This document shows, piece after piece, positions 59,857-64,000 of a stretch of 64,000 bases of DNA. The stretch lies in NCBI GenBank assembly GCA_022072055.1, contig JAJVIK010000025.1, positions 52,817 to 116,816 of the forward strand, given 5' to 3'. The notes beneath the pieces are model-generated. The model was given only the letters and a program-made list of their open reading frames with translations, did not search any database and was not told where the DNA came from. Made by a program: the position numbers and the translations under genes. Within the stretch, counting starts at the first letter, position 1. Each line of letters opens with the position of its first letter. The DNA comes from a bacterium. GTDB taxonomy: Bacteria; Hinthialibacterota; Hinthialibacteria; OLB16.

Positions 59857-61224
59857 TCAGATCCTTTCAAAGTACCGAAATCTCTCCCAGTCGGTGACCG
59901 TTTCGCGGAAGGCTTGCACCTCAAGTTCAGCGTGGTGCAGCAGGAACTTGCGAACCCGTTCGCTGAAGGCCCAAGCCGCGATTTCGGAGTGCTCAAACAG
60001 GCCTGCGGCCTCCTCCAGCGACCGGGGGACCCGCGCTAGATCCCGGTTGACATAGGCGTCCCCGCGGCACGGCTCTCCGCAGTCGATCTTGTTCTCGATT
60101 CCCCACAGTCCGGCGGCAAGGGTGGCGGCCATTGCGAGGTATGGATTGACATCCGCGCCGGGTAGACGGTTTTCGATCCGGAAGGATTGCCCGTGCCCGA
60201 TGTTGCGCAGGCAGCATGTGCGGTTGTCCACCGCCCAAGCCACTGCGGTCGGCGCGAACGACCCGGCCTGGAAGCGCTTGTACGAGTTCACGGTCGGGGC
60301 AAACAGCAGGCACATCTCCCGTTCCGCGCGAAGGAGTCCCCCCAGGAAGAAGCGAAAGAGCTCGGTCGGCCCCTCTTTCGAGGATTCCCAGAACAGATTC
60401 TCTCCGGAATCCGCCGATACAACGCTGGTGTGAAGATGGCAACTGCTCCCGGCCGCCGTGGGTGAGTGCTTGGCCATGAAAGAGATGGCTTTTCCGTGCC
60501 GCGCGGCGATCTCCTTGGCGGCGTTCTTGTAGAGCGTGTGACGGTCCGCCATCTCCACCGCCGGGGCGTAGACCAGGTTGAGCTCATGTTGTCCGTTGCC
60601 CCATTCCCCCTTGCTGAACTCGACCGGGATCCCGGAGGCGCTCAGATGGTTCCGGAGCGCGCGTATCAGCGGCTCGTCATAGGTGGTCCCCAAGACATGA
60701 TAGTCGATCAGGTAGTCCGAGGAGGGCTTCAGGTCCCGATAGGCCTTACCGCGCGCCTCTCGGTATCCATCGTCAAAGAGGTAGAACTCCAGCTCCGATC
60801 CCATCATGGGAATCAAACCCTTGGATTCCGCGCGGGAAAGCATTTCCTTGAGGAGCGCGCGAGGCGCCTCGGCTATCGGCTGTCCGCTCTCCTCGCTTTC
60901 CACATCGCACAGCACCAGGGCGGTCTTTTCGAGCCAATCAGCCTCGCGCAGCGTGGAGAAATCCGGAATCATCCGGAAGTCGCCATACCCCTTCTCCCAG
61001 CTGGTGAGCTCGAAGCCCGGCAGCGGGGTCATCTCCATGTCCACCGTGAGCAGATACGCACAGGCGTGCATGGGGCGGGTGAGGACATGGTCCAGGAAGT
61101 ATTCCCCGGTGACTCGCTTTCCGACCAAGCGACCCAAGTGGTCGGGGAAAGCGGCCACCACCGTGTCGATCCGCCCCTCTCGGATGGCGGTCTCAATGTC
61201 CTCAACTGTAAGCATGCCGGGCAT
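59857..61224 (-). CDS. Glutamine synthetase family protein (GS I / PuuA-like)
   Basis: GGAGGT with a nine-base spacer fixes the ATG at 61224, giving 455 residues. The N-terminal beta-grasp is MLTVEDIETAIREGRIDTVV. The catalytic domain has GSELEFYLFDDGY (metal Glu), GEWGNGQHELNLVYAP, HSPTAAGSSCHLHTSVV, NSYKRFQAGSFAPT, RIENRLPGADVNPYLAMAAT. These match GS-like ligases such as gamma-glutamylputrescine synthetase as well as GlnA. Whether ammonia or an amine is the substrate is open. It heads the leftward run. Confidence 0.85.
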   Translation of the reverse strand: MPGMLTVEDIETAIREGRIDTVVAAFPDHLGRLVGKRVTGEYFLDHVLTRPMHACAYLLTVDMEMTPLPGFELTSWEKGYGDFRMIPDFSTLREADWLEKTALVLCDVESEESGQPIAEAPRALLKEMLSRAESKGLIPMMGSELEFYLFDDGYREARGKAYRDLKPSSDYLIDYHVLGTTYDEPLIRALRNHLSASGIPVEFSKGEWGNGQHELNLVYAPAVEMADRHTLYKNAAKEIAARHGKAISFMAKHSPTAAGSSCHLHTSVVSADSGENLFWESSKEGPTELFRFFLGGLLRAEREMCLLFAPTVNSYKRFQAGSFAPTAVAWAVDNRTCCLRNIGHGQSFRIENRLPGADVNPYLAMAATLAAGLWGIENKIDCGEPCRGDAYVNRDLARVPRSLEEAAGLFEHSEIAAWAFSERVRKFLLHHAELEVQAFRETVTDWERFRYFERI

Positions 61225-61307
61225 GGCGGTGCGACCTCCGAATCGGGGTAAAAGGGGAATATAGCGGAGCGGCCTCGCGGGGGAAGGTTCAGGGACCCGG
61301 GATTCCA

Positions 61308-63563
61308 CTAATCCTGGTTGTCGATGATCCAGGCCCGGATAAGAACGAGGAGGTCTCGCTCATCCACGATTTCATCCCCAACCGGGTTGCAGCCCGGCGT
61401 GGCCTGGTCAGGGGCGCGGCGGAAAAAGCGGCTGAATATGAGGACATCATCCGCGTTCAGCACCGTGTCTCCGGTCGTGTCCCCCGGACGGACAGTCGCC
61501 GTGGGTGAAGGAGTCGGAGCGGCGGTCATGGTCGCAGTGGGGGTGTGTTCGGGGGGAGCGAGGATAAAGGACCCGCCATACCACCATCCCGGAACACACC
61601 GCCCTTCGAGTTTGCTGATGCGCGGTGGCGCCGGCTGCGAGCCGTCGTCCAGTTCCGTGATGGTTGGGGGACCTTGGAACAGCTCCTCGATGGGGGGATA
61701 GCCTTCCACGAGAGGGCTGAGAATCCGAACCGAGGTGGCGTTGCCAACCCAGTCCTGCCCCGCCCAGCGAAGCTCCAGGAAGAGGTCGAAATAACCCTCG
61801 CAAGGATAGAACCGCCCGGGGTCGGTCTGGGTGTACCTTCCACGGCTTGGGCGAGTGGGGCTTTCGCGGAGCTGAACAATGCCGAGAAGGGGATGGCGGG
61901 TGGTGAGCTGCCCCGAGACGATTTCCGCGTCAAAGGCCCGAATGCCGAAACCGATGTCTTGGGGAGCCTCTCGCTGGAAGGTCATGGGACCGTTCAGAGT
62001 GAGTCTCTCGGTCGCGCCATCGATCTCCAGATCGAAGCTCAGGGTCATCTGCAAGGTGTCTCTGCCCGGCAGGGCGGGCGGACCTCCACCAAAACCCCGG
62101 TCGCGCAGGCTTCCGTAATACTCGGGGGAATAACCAATGTTCGCCAGGGGAACATCCTGGGTCGGCGCGGAGACCAACGTATACCCCGGAGGGGGCTCCA
62201 CTCGGGCGGAATAGTCGCCGATCGGCAGGTGGTCAAAGCCCGCGACTCCATCCGGTCCGGTCTGGATTGTCGCGATGGGCGACCCTGTCACGCCCAACCC
62301 CGAGTGGAGCGCGATTGGAATCCCCGGCAGCGGGAGGCCGGAAGGGGCATGACACAAGGCCGAATAACCATACTCTGGGAGTTGCCAGGGGATTGTCGCG
62401 ATGCACTCGAAGGAAAGCGAATCGATTTGAAACGCGGGCGCCCCATCGGGATCCGAAGCGAGGAACAGGTCGATGGGGCAGTTGCTTGCGGAATGCAGGA
62501 CATTTCGGAGGGGGAACAAGGTGACACCCTCCGGCGTGGTTTGCAGGTGGACTGGGACCCTATTGAAAACCTGCACGCCGTCGATGGTCAGCTCGAAGAA
62601 ACCGTCAAAAACACTCGACGCCGGGAGGTTACCCGTGTTCGAGACCATTTTGCCGTATGAAAAGGCGTCGGATGATTGCTTCAAGGAAACCCCATCGCCG
62701 CTCACATCGACTGCTTGAACCTGTTGCGACATCGAACCTTGATGGAAGAACCAGCCTCCGATGATGCGTGTCGGTCCGGTCATGCTGGCGGCGCCGAGAG
62801 AGCCAGGCGGATCGAGGCGGGTGAAGCTGAGATTCCATCTGGATTGGTAAGATTGAATGGAGGGGTAAAGAGTCACCTCGCAGCCGTTCAGTGTTCCCAC
62901 CGGCCGGCTTGCCTCATCCACGATGGGAACGGAGACCTCGCAGGACAAGACCTTTGGAAACACCAGTTCTGGACTCGCCGTGGAGAGAGTGGGAGAAAAG
63001 GTCGAGAACGGGAGGGTTTGAACAAACGTGGGGATGCACATGTGAAGTGGGAGCGTGGTGCGGATCGAGGCGCTCTCGCCCTTCTGTCGGGGCGCCAGAA
63101 AATCGATCACCATGCGGACCGTGTCGAAGTAAAGGTCCCAACAGATCTCCCAACATGCCCTCGGGTCGGGAGTCGGGACAGGAATCGGAGGGAGAGGTGG
63201 GACCGGGGGTTTCGGCGGCGGCCCCCAAACGATGGTCGGCGTGGACTCCACAATCCCATCCACGCCGAACATTCCTCCAGGACCGCTTCCATCAAGAATA
63301 AACCCATCAATCGGAATCACGGCCTTCGTAGGGGATACGACCTCTTGGGTTGCTCGCAGGAGAACCGCTTGGCCCCCCATGATCGCCGTGAGGTTCAGGG
63401 CCGGATTGCCCGCGAAGGTCAGGTCCAAGAGGATTTCGGTCTGGTAGGTGTCAAACCCCTGACCCGGCGGTTGAGAGAGCGACGGGAGCGAAAGCAGGGC
63501 GCAGGCAAGGACCGCTCGCGCGGTGAACCTCACCATTTTGGAAGCCATTTCCAAGAACCCCAT
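61308..63563 (-). CDS. Secreted hypothetical protein with dockerin-like C-terminus
   Basis: From ATG 63563 the product has 751 residues: a signal peptide (MVRFTARAVLACALLSLPSL within the first 30), a Pro-rich stretch (~115-130), long beta-rich regions and a carboxypeptidase-regulatory-like repeat near GSPIATIQTGPDGVAGFDHL. A Thr/Pro linker (TPTATMTAAPTPSPTATVRP) leads to a dockerin-like end with Ca loops DTTGDTVLNADD and NPVGDEIVDERD. No catalytic domain is evident. The N-terminal start is uncertain (63548 and 63536 are alternatives). Confidence 0.68.
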   Translation of the reverse strand: MGFLEMASKMVRFTARAVLACALLSLPSLSQPPGQGFDTYQTEILLDLTFAGNPALNLTAIMGGQAVLLRATQEVVSPTKAVIPIDGFILDGSGPGGMFGVDGIVESTPTIVWGPPPKPPVPPLPPIPVPTPDPRACWEICWDLYFDTVRMVIDFLAPRQKGESASIRTTLPLHMCIPTFVQTLPFSTFSPTLSTASPELVFPKVLSCEVSVPIVDEASRPVGTLNGCEVTLYPSIQSYQSRWNLSFTRLDPPGSLGAASMTGPTRIIGGWFFHQGSMSQQVQAVDVSGDGVSLKQSSDAFSYGKMVSNTGNLPASSVFDGFFELTIDGVQVFNRVPVHLQTTPEGVTLFPLRNVLHSASNCPIDLFLASDPDGAPAFQIDSLSFECIATIPWQLPEYGYSALCHAPSGLPLPGIPIALHSGLGVTGSPIATIQTGPDGVAGFDHLPIGDYSARVEPPPGYTLVSAPTQDVPLANIGYSPEYYGSLRDRGFGGGPPALPGRDTLQMTLSFDLEIDGATERLTLNGPMTFQREAPQDIGFGIRAFDAEIVSGQLTTRHPLLGIVQLRESPTRPSRGRYTQTDPGRFYPCEGYFDLFLELRWAGQDWVGNATSVRILSPLVEGYPPIEELFQGPPTITELDDGSQPAPPRISKLEGRCVPGWWYGGSFILAPPEHTPTATMTAAPTPSPTATVRPGDTTGDTVLNADDVLIFSRFFRRAPDQATPGCNPVGDEIVDERDLLVLIRAWIIDNQD

Positions 63564-63646
63564 GATCGCCACTACCACCCCAACACTATGGACTCCCGCC
63601 GGGGGACGGTCAAATGGAAATTGAAGGGATACGGGCGTCACTAAGA

Positions 63647-64000
63647 CTAAAGCTTCACAAACCCCCATGGCGGCTCGTCGTGTGTCCATCTGCGTTCATG
63701 CAAATTGACCAGTCCATCCTTGAGCGCGCCACGAACCCAGTTCCGAACATCTTCCGGATGGCGTGCCGCCGCGATCAACACCGGGGCAAGCCCCTGTCCG
63801 CCCTGGGATAGCAACCCCTGAAGCAGGGCTTCCCAACCGCTGAAGGGGCGATACCGGGCGCGGGGAATCCTCCCCAATCGGCGCTTGAGGATTTTGTCCA
63901 GATGCTTGAGGCCCTTTTCAGTCGCCATCGGCCAGGCGGCCCATGGGGTGTGCGGCTTGGGGATGAAGGGGCTGCAGGTCACCCCGATGGTTCCCGGCTT
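63647..64000 (-). CDS. C-terminal part of a radical-SAM-like protein (runs off the right edge)
   Basis: The frame is open at the right edge and ends at a TAG at 63649-63647, giving 118 residues of a longer protein. VTCSPFIPKPHTPWAAWPMA matches the segment after the TIM barrel in B12-binding-domain-type radical SAM proteins (usually VSPFVPKPHTPF). The rest is helical (FSGWEALLQGLLSQGGQGLA). The Cys cluster and cobalamin domain would be outside the window. An internal GTG at 63982 is not a true start. Confidence 0.6.
   Translation of the reverse strand, partial: KPGTIGVTCSPFIPKPHTPWAAWPMATEKGLKHLDKILKRRLGRIPRARYRPFSGWEALLQGLLSQGGQGLAPVLIAAARHPEDVRNWVRGALKDGLVNLHERRWTHDEPPWGFVKL

Overview
The window reads as GC-rich chromosomal DNA from a heterotrophic Gram-negative bacterium with planctomycete-like gene content. 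Pointers are DUF1501, DUF1549/DUF1553 and planctomycete-type cytochrome c/WD40 proteins in one cluster, several Tat-exported Gfo/Idh/MocA and enolase-superfamily proteins, dockerin-like C-termini on very large secreted proteins, and an LPS-type heptosyltransferase. The PVC superphylum or a neighbouring candidate phylum (Hydrogenedentes or Sumerlaeota type) is plausible. No rRNA or tRNA is present to settle it. I saw no CRISPR array, insertion sequence or prophage.

Layout. 1-1.8 kb: 5' part of an LPG-synthase-like membrane protein, diverging from mutY. 1.8-5.6 kb: ribulokinase diverging from a GH88-like glycosidase, then a small membrane protein. 5.7-8.1 kb: a large secreted protein with a sialidase-type propeller. 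8.2-8.8 kb: a MazF/PemK toxin-antitoxin pair. 9.0-13.4 kb: sugar-binding protein, an RbsC-type permease carrying an inserted seven-repeat beta-propeller, and a Tat-exported oxidoreductase. 13.4-15.5 kb: DegT aminotransferase and RmlD-like reductase. 15.7-19.8 kb: yajQ, a hemerythrin protein, a DUF2723 membrane protein and a GT9 heptosyltransferase. 19.8-25.4 kb: a 1394-residue subtilase and a Memo-family protein. 25.5-30.1 kb: purE, tatD, an orphan double-length ABC permease, a methyltransferase, a small frameshifted gene and an otsB homologue lacking its catalytic nucleophile. 30.4-36.8 kb: ilvC (fungal-type KARI), a DUF4838 protein, cupin, MDR dehydrogenase and a GT4. 36.8-38.5 kb: an EEP-family membrane protein and a polytopic membrane protein. 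38.6-47.2 kb: the DUF1501 / PPC / DUF1549-DUF1553 / coiled-coil / cytochrome-WD40 cluster behind a good sigma70-type promoter. 47.2-52.7 kb: purL, a lone receiver domain and a GT-C glycosyltransferase. 52.7-61.2 kb: a five-gene leftward run (glutamine synthetase, secreted lipoprotein, tandem alpha/beta hydrolase, Gfo/Idh/MocA, enolase-superfamily protein). 61.3-64 kb: a second dockerin-like secreted protein and the 3' end of a radical-SAM-like gene.

Taken together the genes suggest scavenging of complex carbohydrates outside the cell (GH88-like, sialidase-like, DUF4838, secreted hydrolases), sugar uptake, periplasmic sugar oxidation or dehydration, and ordinary purine and branched-chain amino acid synthesis. 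The most unusual object is the permease at 9966-11915. Its seven-repeat, roughly 290-residue propeller-like insert splits an otherwise normal RbsC-family protein, and no ATPase gene lies nearby.
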